Notes: a model not told the origin generated them from the sequence alone. A stretch of 64,000 nucleotides of DNA from Siphonodentalium dalli (GCA_032622095.1 CP136068.1:128349989-128413988), one strand, 5' to 3'. Numbered from the stretch's first letter, positions 47,362 through 59,161 are shown. Made by a program: numbers and translations.

Positions 47362-49165
47362 GCCAGAACTGTGCAGTTCACCGAACTTCCCGTGTCGAAT
47401 GTATTGTTTGAACAATTTGTATTTACAAATGAAATCAGCATATTGAACTGATGTCGGGCCATATATGAAATCCCTGACTGATTGAACTAATACTTCTGGT
47501 ATCTAGGTATCATGCTCCAACAAGAATCTGCCAAAACAGTAGCTTTTCTAGTGCTTCCAACAATGCACTATGAACTATCCAACACCGGTTATAATGCTTA
47601 CATACAAAACACTATTCACCCTCCCTGAAGCGCAAACAACTGCTTGAAACACAATGTCCTCAAAATCAGAATCTTTCACAATACCCCCGATTAAACAAAT
47701 ATTCTCCTAAATGAAATGGAAACCTTCCAAATGGATAACAACATTATTAAAGCGTTCTGGGAAATTCAAACCAACTTGTATGCATTAATTGCTGACGCGA
47801 CATTCAGCTCACACTAACATGTTAACTTCTGTGGCAAGTTTCTGAAGATATATCATATAGTGCTCGATTGTTCTGAAATTGGTGACCTTAGAACCGATAG
47901 GAGGTATTTATGTTAAAACTGTTTTCTTAGGACCTTCTCGTGAAGCATGTTGTTGGTCTAAGGTATGCCAACCTGTATATCTTATCACAGTCTCATCTTT
48001 GGTATTTATTTGCCTAACAATGACACAGAGAACATACTAGTACACATTGGCATAAGTTTTATTGGGAAATGACTCGTTGATTAAATCAACTCCAACCATG
48101 GAAGGTGAACGTTTTTGAGCCACAATTATGTTAAATTGCTCCGCTTGTTTCATGTTGAACTTTCTTTCTTTTTGTTTCGTTCTGTCAAACATAATTGTTT
48201 CTTTTAAATATAAGGGAACAGGGGACTCCTCTTGGAGAGCTACGATGTGGGTGGAATTAAGAGCCACATGTCTAGCTTGTGTCTCCAAATTCATGTCAAA
48301 ATTGTCAACCCAAAAGAATGTCAGAACAGTTTGATGTTTATCTGATGGTTTTAATGACAATGTCCCACTTGCAAGTAGCTGTGCTATAATTTAATTTTAT
48401 TCAATATTTTTCAAATTAGTCATGTAGATTACTTATGCATTAGGCCATACATGCTATTGAGATTGTGAAATTACGATGCATTATACAGCAATACGGTAGA
48501 TATCCGGTTTGACTGGTTGAAAACCCATCAAAAGTTTTTTTTTAAATAGTTAGGCATATATATTCCTAAAGTGTGTAACATGTGGATTGTTTACACTTGA
48601 AAAAATCTATTTGCGAATGAAATTCGTAAAAACATACCCAGTGGTCCAATATTTCAAAAAAATAATTCACTTTTTGTAATTTTTGAAAAATCTCGAAAAA
48701 CTCAGAAATTTTGGGGCAGGGGAAATATTTCTCAATATCTCAACTAAACAGATAATAATTGCACATTAGGTTTCAGTACATCTCATGGCATATTTTTGGT
48801 GTGAGTTGTTTAAATCACATTCAGAGTCTTAGTCTATTCTGTTTAGAAGTTATCGCATCTTATGTGCGGGCAAAATTTTTAAAATTTACGATATTTTTCA
48901 TGAAACAAAACTATCCGTTCTTTATTGAACTCATAGGTAAGACTTTGTGCAATATAAAAACGCTTGGAATATGTTTCTAAACCTAACTTGTGCATTTATA
49001 TGTATTGTTTAGTGAATTAAAATATCTTCGGCAGATTTTTAGAGAAAAAAATGGTAAACAGGCTGTAGTATCTCTATGCCCCAGCAGATCGCTGATCACC
49101 TCCAATGTCATAATGCACCTGGAGAATACCTATAAGAAAATACCAGTCGCAATTTCTACCTCCAC
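47315..49165. repeat. Right arm of the ~4.5-kb palindrome
   Basis: Reverse complement of the left arm. On the minus strand, 48360-48037 reads LKPSDKHQTVLTFFWVDNFD, then MKQAEQFNIIVAQKRSPSM, the same relic protein as in the left arm; further pieces follow towards 47400. Some residues are better preserved here (VDNFD, against VDKFD in the left arm). Confidence 0.88.
48037..48360 (-). pseudogene. Relic transposon-type protein fragment, right-arm copy
   Basis: A 107-codon frame corresponding to 45735-46070 of the left arm, reading without interruption where the left arm is frame-shifted (AAAAAAA expansions near 45895 and 45925). It ends in a stop and is not a complete gene. Confidence 0.6.
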
Positions 49166-49226
49166 CACAGCCTGTTCTATTGGGGTAACGAAAAAATATA
49201 ACTATGAACACGGTGTTTGGTTCTAA
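48990..49226 (+). pseudogene. Outward-facing frame in right palindrome arm
   Basis: Counterpart of 44652-44894: FSELKYLRQIFREKNGKQ then LCPSRSLITSNVIMHLEN. The shared region stops near 49165; the remaining residues are unrelated flank. Confidence 0.35.
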
Positions 49227-49925
49227 ACAAAACCAGCCATTTTCACGACATGGTTAGAAAAGAGCGTTACTTCTCAGTCTATTCCTGTTATGTGGTAATA
49301 AAGAGTGTTTGTCTGGCTTCTTAAATTTAAAACGGCTTAAAATTGCTGTGACTTTGGCAAATGTATATGGAGCCAGTAAATCAATAATTCGTGTATTTAT
49401 CGACCTACCATATTCGCCAATCCAAATTTCTTAGACAAAATTTTAGATTCGAATAAGCCATGCCCGTTTAAAATAACTCCCTACTCAAAGTAGTTTATTG
49501 GCTTCGCAGATATTATTTACGAAGATAAACACACGAATAGAATAACTGAAATGTATTCAATACCTTTTTTTCCATTAACCTAGTTTGCCAGATAGAGGCT
49601 ACATCAGTTTAATTTATGCCATTTAGAGGAATATATCAAATTAAAGTTTTAATCCCATTAAAATCACGTTAAACATTTTGTTTTCGAAATGGATTATCCC
49701 GTTCAGTTATACAAATATACACTATAGTGGTATAACATGTTTTCTAATATAAAAACATACATTGGAATGGTCTATTGTTCATCTTGATGAGTTTCAGGAC
49801 AAATTACCATACGATTAATAATGCAAGTACATAATGAGTCATATCTATTTGAACAAAATATTCAGAATGTGATCGTTTGTTGAACTTATTATCTGACATT
49901 TCCTATAAGTAGTTAGCGAAGAAAG
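49166..49925 (-). repeat. Intron sequence including right part of the paralogous block
   Basis: 49430-49580 matches 11740-11870 (ACTCCCTACTCA, TATTGGCTTCGCAGA, GATAAACACA). At 49686-49720 is a fragment of the ATGGATTATCCCGTTCAG hairpin family. At 49870-49900 is GATCGTTTGTTGAACTTATT, also seen near 34744 and 58926. Confidence 0.5.
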
Positions 49926-49930
49926 GGTTA

Positions 49931-50490
49931 ACCAACCAGCCAGTGAATACTTATAATTCGAAAAATAATTAACTACCTACCTATATACTCATTACTAAAC
50001 TTTTTATTTAACCAACCAGCCAGTGAATACTTATAATTCGAAAAATAATTAATGACCTACCTATGTACTCATTAAACTTTTTATTTAACCAACCAGCCAG
50101 TGAATACTTATAATTCGAAAAAATAATTAACTACCTACCTATATACTCATTATTGAACTTTTGATTAACCAACCAACTAGGGATTACTTCTAATTCGAAA
50201 AATAATTAATTACCTACATATATACTCATTATTCAACTTACTTTTATTTAACCAACCAGCCAGGAATTACTTCTAATTCGAAAAATAATTAATTACCTAC
50301 CTATATTCTCATTATTGAACTTTTTATTTAACCGACCAGCCAGAGATTACTTCTAATTCGAAAAATAATTAATTACCTACCTATATACTCATTATTGAAC
50401 TTTCAATTTAACCAACCAGCCAGAGATTACTTCTAATTCGAAAAATAATTAATTACCTACATATATACTCATTATTGAACTTTTGAGTTG
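49931..50490 (+). repeat. Seven-unit minisatellite, ~80-bp period
   Basis: Units start at 49931, 50011, 50088, 50168, 50251, 50331 and 50411 (AACCAACCAGCCAG ... AATTCGAAAAATAATTAA ... ACCTACCTATATACTCATTA). Units are highly similar and span the whole period, with no unique spacers, so this is not a CRISPR. The paralogous position at 14201-14283 holds a single unit. Confidence 0.93.
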
Positions 50491-51299
50491 GGTCGGTGTA
50501 AACACAATATTTATAATGTAGATTTGCCAGCGTTGTGTCTGTACCAGTTGGTTTTATATAACGATCAATGCTTCGATTTAAATACCCACATTATCGTATC
50601 AATTATTAAGAATGACATCGCTTGAACATTTTCAAATTGTGTCTGTTGTTCGGATGACAGCAATTGTATCTTTTGCCGTATGCGTTGTTATCGGCTGGAG
50701 GATGCAACAAGATAATTATATCAGAATAATTTCTCAATGCATAATTGGTCAATTCTAAAGTGAATGTGGTCATTGAAAACTAGACATACATTTTCCACTT
50801 CACATTCATGGGGTTGGACATTATAAGAATATTTTTTCCCCAAAAACAAAAACATTCACACTAAATATTGGTTGGAAAATATAGCTACCTGTATCAGAAT
50901 ACGTTCAACCAATTTTTGTCTTACATGGCAAATTACTCTTGTGTCTATATTTGAAAAAATGTGAGAAAAGGTGAGGAATCAGACGCCGCCGCCAAACTCA
51001 TCACTGTCGACACTATGTTAGTATGACTACATTTTACATAATTAAATACTATAGAAACAATTACGAATATGATACTACGTCACTATAAATTGTGTTGTTT
51101 TTCTATCAGTTGTCGTTTTGCGATATTCATTGTTACGATTTCGGGTTTTAACGAAACCCCATAATGCGTCATATATTAATAAGTTCGACATCGTTTCTGT
51201 GGTCATCAATGCGAGAGTTAACCCTGAGATTATGTACTTAATTTGTAATAACTTTGTGGAGCTATGTAATTTATCGACCTCAGTGATTCATTGGTTAGC
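50491..51299. other. Intron-like non-coding sequence
   Basis: Nothing recognisable. A plus frame from 51118 enters the foldback below and is not supported. Confidence 0.4.
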
Positions 51300-51725
51300 T
51301 AGTCGGGCTTGTCTTCGCAATCAACACATAAGACATATTTCTGTCATTTGTAGAATGAGGTGCCCAGAGGGTGAACTTAATGATGCTATCCCGCAAAGTG
51401 GGCTAGTATCACAAAATTCACCCTCTTGGGACTTCAAATTAACATTGTTTTAGTTACTTTCCCTTCTGGGAAGTTTCTATATCCCATATTTTGCAGAAGA
51501 TAGAATGCACAACGGAGGTGGCTTGTGTGGGAACATCAGCAATTTCTGATGGGGAACTTCGATCCGATCCTAGGTCTCCCATAGCAGTTGAGGCCTAAGT
51601 AGAATGAGATCACAAGAGGGTGAATTTGGTGGCGCCATGCGGGATAGCGTCACTAAATTTACCCTCTGGGGACATCATTCTGCAAATGGCAGACACACTA
51701 ATCAGGCTTGGTAGCAAGACAAAAA
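51300..51725. mobile_element. Foldback element with ~125-bp arms
   Basis: The left arm GTCATTTGTAGAATGAGGTG, CCAGAGGGTGAA, GCTATCCCGC is mirrored at 51600-51725 by GCGGGATAGC, TTTACCCTCTGGGGACATCA and TTCTGCAAATGGC. Each arm also contains an internal CAGAGGGTGAA / TTCACCCTCT pair. Plus-strand frames at 51118-51453 and 51620-51865 are by-products. Confidence 0.75.
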
Positions 51726-54550
51726 ATCTTAAATTGAATGTCAAAGGAGGTATATACTGTGTGACCCATACGACGTGGCTTGGTCGAACGAAGCTATGTG
51801 CTATTCTCGGAAGTCTGAAGTATTCTAGGCTATTAAATAATGGACCACAAAATCACGAGCCATGAAAATGTTGTTATAATTTCAAAGATAATCAAAGTAA
51901 TTTGGTTATGACTTACAGTAGCAGTTTGTTCAAATGCCACTTCCGTTGTTTCTTAAAGTGGGTCTAATTTGTCTAATTTGTCACCTGTTATATGAGGCAT
52001 GACGATATATCCACGAATCACGTGTATAAAGATCACATATTCTCTTTCAAAACACACCAAGAGCCAGACAGTGATATTACGAGTTTCAACTGTTATCAAA
52101 CATTTGCTCTTGATTATTAACAAATACAGAAACAATTATTAACGTTATGTATTGTTCCTTTCTGAATACTATTTGGCCTTCTCATGCATTTATCCCTATC
52201 ACTCGAACGGGTTTTACCAGGCATATAATAAGGTAATTCAAAAGGTAAAGCAAACAAAAGTAATTGAATTACATGAGATTTGTGAAAGAAGGCATTACTT
52301 TGAATTAAATGTAATGCAAAAATGGACCCATTACACATTACTGTACGGTATATAGAGTTTGCTCTGAGTCGTATATGGCACATTCAAGGTGATCCTACAT
52401 AATTCTTTGAAAATGATCGATGTTGTCCGAATTTATATTAATGAAGAAACTGACAGAAATACAAAGAACAATTGAATGTGAGAATTTTAGACAAACAACT
52501 GCAACAATACTGAATAATCGTGCAGTTACTGATACCGTTGGCTTTACAATCTATATTATAAACTCGTTAGTAATATTAATGATATATATCGGCTATATAA
52601 TACATTTTTATTTGTATCATATTAATAAACATTTTTGTTTGTGAGTGCGACAAATTGGTATTTTCAATTTAAAGGAGTTTTCTACCGCTTCTGCCAATTC
52701 CGCATTGTCACTTCGATCTAAGATACCGACTGAGTACCAATAATAATATAAAGTACATTATTTTATTATCTAATTTATTTGCGATGGCGAAATGACAATT
52801 TTTATAATCGATTATCGTTGGCAATTAATTGACACCTTAATAAAAGCAATTAAAATTACTACCATGCTGACTATAATCCCCTAGAACTAATAATTATTAT
52901 TCAATCCAAATTCAACTGAATAAAAATTACAATTGATCGTATTTGAATTATGCGTTCAGAATTGTAATGCGATCCCATCGCTATAATGATGAATGCCGAT
53001 GAGGTATCATGCTCAAATAATAAAATAATCCTTGTAATTTGTTAACGCGTAACACAGATACATTCTCCTCAAGCTGAAAAAACAAGTGGCCACAGAATAT
53101 TTATTCTGGGGAAAATAGGTTAGGCATATATATATTCATCTCGCAATATATATATATATATATTGTACCATAATGGTCTCCATATTTGGAGGAATAAACA
53201 TATCTCTCTCTCTCATAATTTTGAATTGCTCGTTAACCCTTTATACTAGCACATCTCATACTGGAGCGGAATTTCGGAATGTTCAAGTTGAGCATAATTT
53301 TTTAATGCAAACACCTAATACAAGGGTAATGGTATAAAATAATTTGATTTTTGCAAGCGTTTATTAAAGCAATTTTGTTCAACCACACTGGTAACTAACT
53401 GAGCAACAAATGTGAATTTGGCCTCCCTTATAGTTGTATATTATTTTAAAATATTAATAATTTTATATCTAAATTTGTCATGCATTTATCAACATTTATG
53501 AAATGTGGGAATACCAGAAACGAAAATATTTGTGACAAATAGCCAATATCAAAATAATGTAGGCAATTGAGATTCACATTAATTAATAATTTAACTGAAG
53601 TCCGATTTAATTTCACTGTCAACGAACAACAGGTCGTACTGAATGGACCACAATAACTCAACTTAAGCACAATTATTCGTTATACTAAGTGAATTTCGAT
53701 TTCCACAGTGCAATTAAAAATAACTTAGCTTATCGCAAATAAAAATGTCTAACTCCCTCAACTTGTATTGAGGTAACTCAACTCATCATATGAATAGCAT
53801 GTCCATGTTTATTTCAAATTGCTCAATAGGTTTGCTCAATTTATTTCCCTTCAAATGAATTGAACTAAAGCTCCTATTACTCATTTGAGTTGAGCTGAAA
53901 CTGGACATCCACTTAAGAAATGTGAAACATAATTATGCTTTAAATAGCATATACAATTTTCTGAACTATGCGTCAGCGTAAATAAAATAGATCTCCCATA
54001 ATATACATGTGAACCTTTTTTAGTATACCGATACGGTATATATATACTAGAATAATCACCTTCTACATTCACACAATTAGCAACCACAGAAGTCAGTATA
54101 AATCTTGGTTTGCAGTAACGTTTCCTATGTTCATCAACCAATAAACGCAGCCTCAGTTTCATGAAAATCAACGAACAGCCTACGTCAGTTCAAGACGCCC
54201 ATATGCACTCACTTGCAGCGTGTTGTTATTGAGGGACTGTGTTGGAATTTTAACAATATTGTTTTGGTAGTTTTAAAAGTTGTTCATGCTATTAATATTC
54301 TACTGTTATACCTTCGGGATTCACACACTTTGACTAAGTACTCTGCCGGTAAAAATCCCAGGACATCAAGCGATCTTCAAGCCATGAAATGAACACATTG
54401 TGGATGATTTTAGGTAGAATTTTCCCGAATACCGCCCACCCCCGCCAGATGAATAATATACCGCTTCGAAATTTACAGTTATAAAAGGTTGGGAGAATCC
54501 AGTGACCTTAGTTAATTGATAACAGATTCCACATATTAGTTCACGTTAGT
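51726..54550. other. AT-rich intron-like sequence with microsatellites
   Basis: No exon was recognised. (AT)n lies at about 53141-53163 and (TC)n at about 53202-53213. TTAACCCTTTATACTAGC at 53235 resembles a single piggyBac-type end without a partner. Confidence 0.45.
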
Positions 54551-54558
54551 TTACGTAC

Positions 54559-54814
54559 GTGGATAACGCTCCCATACGTCATCGGTGCCGTCGGTCCTCG
54601 CTTCAATCGTGCACATTTTCGTTGTCTTATTGAACACGAATGTCCCGCACATATTCATCTCGCAAATTGTCACACATTCCAGTCTGGAACGAACTGCAAT
54701 ATCGTATGAGGCTCTCGCCCAGTATTTCGGTGACTTTGTTGGAAAAAACCACTGAGCCAAGACAGAGCAAGAACAAGTCAGCATAAGTATGCATATAGTA
54801 TAGAAAATAGGCAT
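54559..54814 (-). CDS. Exon 1: signal peptide plus PAN/Apple-like domain (intact copy)
   Basis: The minus-strand frame starts MPIFYTICILMLTCSCSVLA, a clear signal peptide with probable cleavage before QW. It continues FPTKSPKYWARASYD, then LECVTICEMNMCGTFVFNKT and TKMCTIEARTDG. Cysteine spacing (C-x3-C-x4-C-x11-C) and the F-V-F-N core fit the first part of a PAN/Apple-like domain, an adhesion module of secreted proteins. Coding continues to a GTACGTAA donor that splits an arginine codon (phase 1), matching the phase of the lectin exon at 41209-41403. The start is the only ATG giving a signal peptide and is conserved in all four copies. This is the only copy with no stop, frameshift or cysteine loss. 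It probably encodes a secreted recognition or adhesion protein; ligand unknown. Confidence 0.75.
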
Positions 54815-55345
54815 TTCTTATCTCAGTTTCCGACGAGACACTTTCAGTCTGCGACTTGACGAGCGCAGTGTAGATTACTTATTGAACTATCCGTGTCGTC
54901 CTTAATGCCACGCCAGTGTGGTTGATGCTACCATCAAAGACACACCTTCGCTGTATGAATTATTCATGGATCAAATTATAGTACACAAGTACCCAAATCA
55001 CAGAGGAATTCTATGAGATTGGGAATCTGGCTATTATGTACACTATCGAGTCGCGACGATCGAATCACTACCAGTTTAGTATAAGTATAACGTTACAAAG
55101 AGGTACTAATTACGTCATGCATTAATTAACACTGACCGTCTTTTTAATAATAGCCCACGCGTTTCTTGTTATCGTGTGGCCATTTGTTTCACGGTGTATG
55201 CTTGTGCGATGCTCCTATCTATACTTCCGAACACGAAGACAACAATAACACAGTAACCAAACACACATAAAAAGCAAGGCTATAGTGAACGTCAGACTTG
55301 ATGTATTAATTACTTGTATTAGTATATAAACTCCGAGCAAATAAG
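54815..55345 (-). promoter_or_regulatory. Upstream region of the intact exon 1
   Basis: The flank is conserved with the other exon-1 copies for about 500 bp. Nearest to the ATG the minus strand reads GTCTCGTCGGAAACTGAGAT. TTCAATAAGTAATC lies about 70 bp upstream and might act as a weak TATA-like element. The shared distal part includes CGAGTCGCGACGATCGAATC (matches 61829) and ATGCTTGTGCGATGCTCCTA (matches 61980). Promoter function is inference. Confidence 0.4.
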
Positions 55346-55459
55346 AATACAACTCGAATCATTCCTACCTAGTGGTCAACATAACCATTCCATATGGGTT
55401 CTTATAACTCCAAGCGTAAATATATTATACTAGCAGGGTTACCCGCCGTTGCTCAGACT

Positions 55460-56020
55460 AAAGTGGTGGGAAACCCTCACATGTGGATATTTGGTGGGAA
55501 AAGAGAAGATACTCTCGCTCAAAGTGTTACACGTATTCTCATACATTGTATGTCCAAATGGTATCACAAAACGTCATTCGTATAAGTAAATATGGACTGT
55601 ATGTAGTGGATCACCTTGTCATTTTGTTTATCGCGAATAATTCGTCCCACCAATAAGTATAAGTGTGTATTTACAACTGCTCGTACTTCAGATGTTATCC
55701 TTTATTTTTCAATCGTACAGTTGACATGATTTGAAATGACATTTGTTTGTTCTGTTTTTTGTTTTACATATTTTTATTGGGATGAAAACATGAACATCAT
55801 AGACACATTAGCTCGTAAAAATAAAAGACGATAATTGGGTTTTACATAGAGATGTATATACCAATGTAGTCGGTTAGACTAATATTTTAAGGACACCTGG
55901 TTATCCTATCTCCATGATACAAATACATATGTTTTTAAAAGCTGTTCTGTTCATGGTGCTATACTGGTTAATTATTCCCAGTTCAAAAGTAACGTTGCTA
56001 TGTAACAGCTATGTATCAAC
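55460..56020 (+). repeat. Paralogous block matching 18975-19180
   Basis: See the entry at 18975. In this copy the matching pieces are separated by about 350 bp of additional sequence (55600-55930). Confidence 0.5.
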
Positions 56021-56024
56021 TGCA

Positions 56025-56112
56025 TACTTTCCAACAAGTCACCGAAATACTGGATGAGAGCCTCATATATGAGGCTCTCGACCAGTGTTTCGGGGACTTC
56101 GTTGGAAAGTAC
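56025..56112. repeat. Palindrome made from an inverted piece of exon 1
   Basis: The ~42-bp arms TACTTTCCAACAAGTCACCG ... GAGAGCCTCAT and its inverted partner meet at ATATATG (56066-56070). Both arms match the YFPTKSPK.W.RAS coding segment of exon 1. An inverted local duplication has thus replaced the rest of the exon. Confidence 0.85.
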
Positions 56113-56180
56113 CACTGGGCCAAGATTGAGCCAGAACAAGTCAGGATGAGAATGGATATAGTATGGAAAATGGTAGACAT
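56100..56180 (-). pseudogene. Truncated exon-1 copy (signal peptide plus a few residues)
   Basis: The minus strand starts MSTIFHTISILILTCSGSIL at 56180. It keeps AQWYFPTKSPKHWSRAS, then runs into the palindrome and stops soon after. The PAN cysteines are absent. Upstream flank (56181-56770) is conserved with the copy at 25.5 kb. Pseudogene. Confidence 0.8.
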
Positions 56181-56830
56181 TTCTTATCTCCGTTCCCGAT
56201 GATACATTTTCTGTATACGAATTGACGTGCCCAATGGATATTACTTATTGAACTCACATTGTCGCATTTAATGTCGCGTCACCATATGACTGCATGAATC
56301 AATTCATAGCATATTGACAACGAAGTAACCAAGAAATAGTAATACTGACGGTCTGGCGATTCATTTGTAATATCCCATCGATACGACTGACTCACATTCG
56401 ATTTATCATAATATGAACTTACCAAGATGCACTTATTATGTTATGCATATTTAACGCAGACCGACTTTCTAATTAATAATAACCCATCCAGATCTAGTTT
56501 TCAATTGTTTCATGATGTATGCTTGTGCGATGCTCCAATCAATACATCTGTGTATCGAAAATAACAATAACACAATAACCAAACACACATACTGGAAGGC
56601 TAAAAGTGAGCGTCTGGCTTGATGTATTAAGGACATCCCCAGTATCCTCATCGTAACAGCGTTGCTATTTCTTACAATATGGCCGAAAATGTATAAAAGA
56701 TTCAGCCTTCTTGACTACAACGTTTGTAAAATTGCCATTATGACACCAAACACCATGTTTATATATATATAATGTTAATATTATATAATTTATATATATA
56801 TACACAAGGAAGTCTCAAAATATATAGTAG
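56181..56830 (-). promoter_or_regulatory. Upstream region of truncated exon-1 copy; holds the empty site
   Basis: Closest to 25777-27010. At about 56625 it reads through TATTAAGGACATCC without the element found at 26222-26830. An (AT)n patch lies at 56761-56806. Confidence 0.55.
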
Positions 56831-57480
56831 ACTAGCAGATTAGCCGCCAGTGGCGGGATTGGTCCAATGGCTTTGGTCGATCCATTAATTTTTGTTTTTC
56901 AAGGTAACCCCGTACAGGCACGCCGACAGCATGCTATCATTTGCGGGTACCCGTTTCAAGGTCATGTTGGGTTGACAACATAAACCGACAGAAATATTCC
57001 CCGTGTCGAGTTGATCATACATAACAAATTTCACGTCGATGTCACCGCTGACGACCGGTCATTTGTGGGTATCCGTTTCAAGGTCAATGTCACCTCAGGC
57101 GGACAAACTGACCCGACGAAAATCTCCCCCGTCCCTTGGAAGCCCTAAGTAGGAAATTTCGTTTCGATATCCCCAGTTTCCGAGACAGTCGATTGAGCCG
57201 TATTTATACTCGTGTATATAAACGTCATTAACCCATTAATTCCAACGACGGTGGCAGGCGAAGGGCGGAGGAGTGCTCGGATGTTCTCGGAAGCGGTGCG
57301 ATAATACTGCTCGTGGATTTTTACCCTTAGATAGCAAGATTGGGCTTAATCGGTCGAGCCGTTTTCGAGTCTATAAAGGATATACACACACATATGTATA
57401 CGGAAGTCTCAAAATATATAGTAGAAGATGTCCCATAATTTTGAAAAATTACCACCATAGCGGATGTTAGGCGGGACTAC
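56831..57480 (+). repeat. Retroelement-associated repeat, two ~half units
   Basis: Paired modules GGTACCCGTTTCAAGGTCAT / GGTATCCGTTTCAAGGTCAA occur here. Tail-like phrases are GAAGTCTCAAAATATATAGT (56810 and 57402), TCGGTCGAGCCGTTTTCGAG and ATATACACACACATA. It resembles the 24.4-24.6 kb tail. Plus-strand frame 57273-57470 is not supported. Confidence 0.55.
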
Positions 57481-57667
57481 TCCAACACTTGGAAAGCTCG
57501 ATGAATTGCAGCGCTAATCGAATTTTCCAGATTAGGTTTGGTTTGCACGGCCAGTGGTGATTATATATAAAAATTTGAGGCATGCGCATATTTGAGTATA
57601 CGAACTAGCACTTTCTAAGCGCTGGTCCAATATTTCCTCACGAAGATAATACAATATTTATTATTGT
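57481..57667. other. Short non-coding spacer
   Basis: Nothing recognisable. Confidence 0.35.
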
Positions 57668-58890
57668 GTTCCCTATAAATAAAAACACTCTGGTAAACTA
57701 TGATAAACACACTATGGTATTCTGTGGTATTCTACCAGGTTGATTGGAACCAGGTAATTTCACTCCTGTAAAATTCATCTCGTGAATTGTCACCATAATA
57801 TACGCACACTTATATGCCCACCCATGTATTTTTACTCTAGTAAAATGTTCACACCCATGTATTTCAGCAAGGTATATAATTTTAGCAAGATTTATGTATG
57901 CATGTGGGATTCTACTTGGGTAATTTTACTCGATATTAGGGTAAAGTTATAACGGTAGTACCGAAGTGCAATTTCAGAAGCTTTAACATTTGAGATAACA
58001 TACTCGAGGCAATATGAACCACACATGTGATTACATAAGGTGTTAAAGGGGTACTGTACCCAAGATGTTGTTGTTGGTTTCTATAATCCCCGAGTCGGAG
58101 AATAAGGTAACAACTTTTCCATTTTTTGAAAGTCTGTTGAGTACGAAGTATTGTTACGGATGGCAAATTTACCGGAATGCAAAAATACAAATTGTCGCTG
58201 TCGAGTAATTTTTGTACAGTTTTCAACCAAATGAATCAAATAAACATTATATTATATGCTTAGCAGTCCCATATACTCATTTAAGTTAGTGTATGGTCAC
58301 TAGTCAATGAGTGGCTTGGGTTTTCTCCCCATATAAGCATAATGTTTCAAACGATCGTGTGTGCAATTGTTTTATTAATCCAGTATCCCTCAATTATAAT
58401 TTGATTACGTTTTGTACACGGAAATTCCAATTTTAAGAGACGCCATTTTATGGCTGCAGCCATTAAATCAATTTATATTAAATTATTAACTTTTAAATTA
58501 TTAAATTTTAAGATAGCCTATTAACCTGAGCGTTTACAGAATACATCTTCGACTCAAATTACTTATATTTCTATATAGTATCGATAATAGATCGTTGTTA
58601 TCACCGGGAATTTATTGAAAATGGCGTACAGTATCCCTTTAAACTCTTCTGGATTGTTTTAGTCTACTTATTTAATAGATAACATTCATGTCCCATTCTG
58701 TTAACTATTGAGTATAACACCGGATACAATTATTTTCCACTGATTAACGAACTAAATATTATTTAATTCTCACAAAAGAGACAGAAAACACATCAGCTGA
58801 GAAATTTGCTATTGCGAAATTGAGTTATCGCTCATAGTAAAATATGGTAAAGTCAGACAATGATATAATCTGGTAAAAGCCATTTAGGAA
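57668..58890 (+). repeat. CTCTGGTAAA-family repeat, split by other insertions
   Basis: The left part (AAAACACTCTGGTAAACTAT at 57670) and right part (AAATATGGTAAAGTCAG to ATCTGGTAAAAGCCA, 58842-58885) match the two halves of 15704-15811 in the same orientation. The interval holds the TTAA element at 58047-58638. Confidence 0.5.
58047..58638. mobile_element. TTAA-flanked MITE, GGGTACTGT-end family, copy 2 (592 bp)
   Basis: TTAA at 58043-58046 and 58639-58642. Ends AGGGGTACTGTACCC and (reverse-complemented) AGGGATACTGTACGCC. Aligns with 14345-14906. The better-kept ends suggest a younger insertion. Confidence 0.87.
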
Positions 58891-59161
58891 ATCTTCAGAT
58901 AAATATTTCAACAAATGGCCATATGCCATCGGTCGTTTGTTGAACTTATGATCTGAACATTTCTGGACTTCTATATTTTCGTCTCTCTGTCATCTTCTCA
59001 ATTTTTCCCGAATACCCTCCCCACCCCGCCAAATGAATAATATACCGCTCCCAAATTTACAGTTAAAACTGGGTGGGAGAATCAATTTACTATAGTTAAT
59101 TGATAACATATTTCGAATTTTAGTTTACGTTATTTTACGTTAGTTTACGTTAGTTATGTAC
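58891..59161. other. Short flank downstream of exon-1 copy 4
   Basis: 58990-59160 matches 54410-54558 (TTTTTCCCGAATACC, AATAATATACCGCT, AATTGATAACA), the start of intron 1 in both paralogs. TTAGTTTACGT is reiterated at 59120-59150. Confidence 0.55.

Noticed and set aside
49931-50490. Possible CRISPR-like array
   Set aside because: Units repeat across their whole ~80-bp length without unique spacers; this is an animal nuclear minisatellite.
51118-51865. Two plus-strand frames of 111 and 81 codons
   Set aside because: They overlay the inverted arms of the foldback at 51300-51725; similarity between them comes from the hairpin.
53235-53260. TTAACCCTTTATACTAG as start of another TTAA element
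   Set aside because: No matching inverted end with TTAA was found nearby, so only a lone end or chance match can be claimed.
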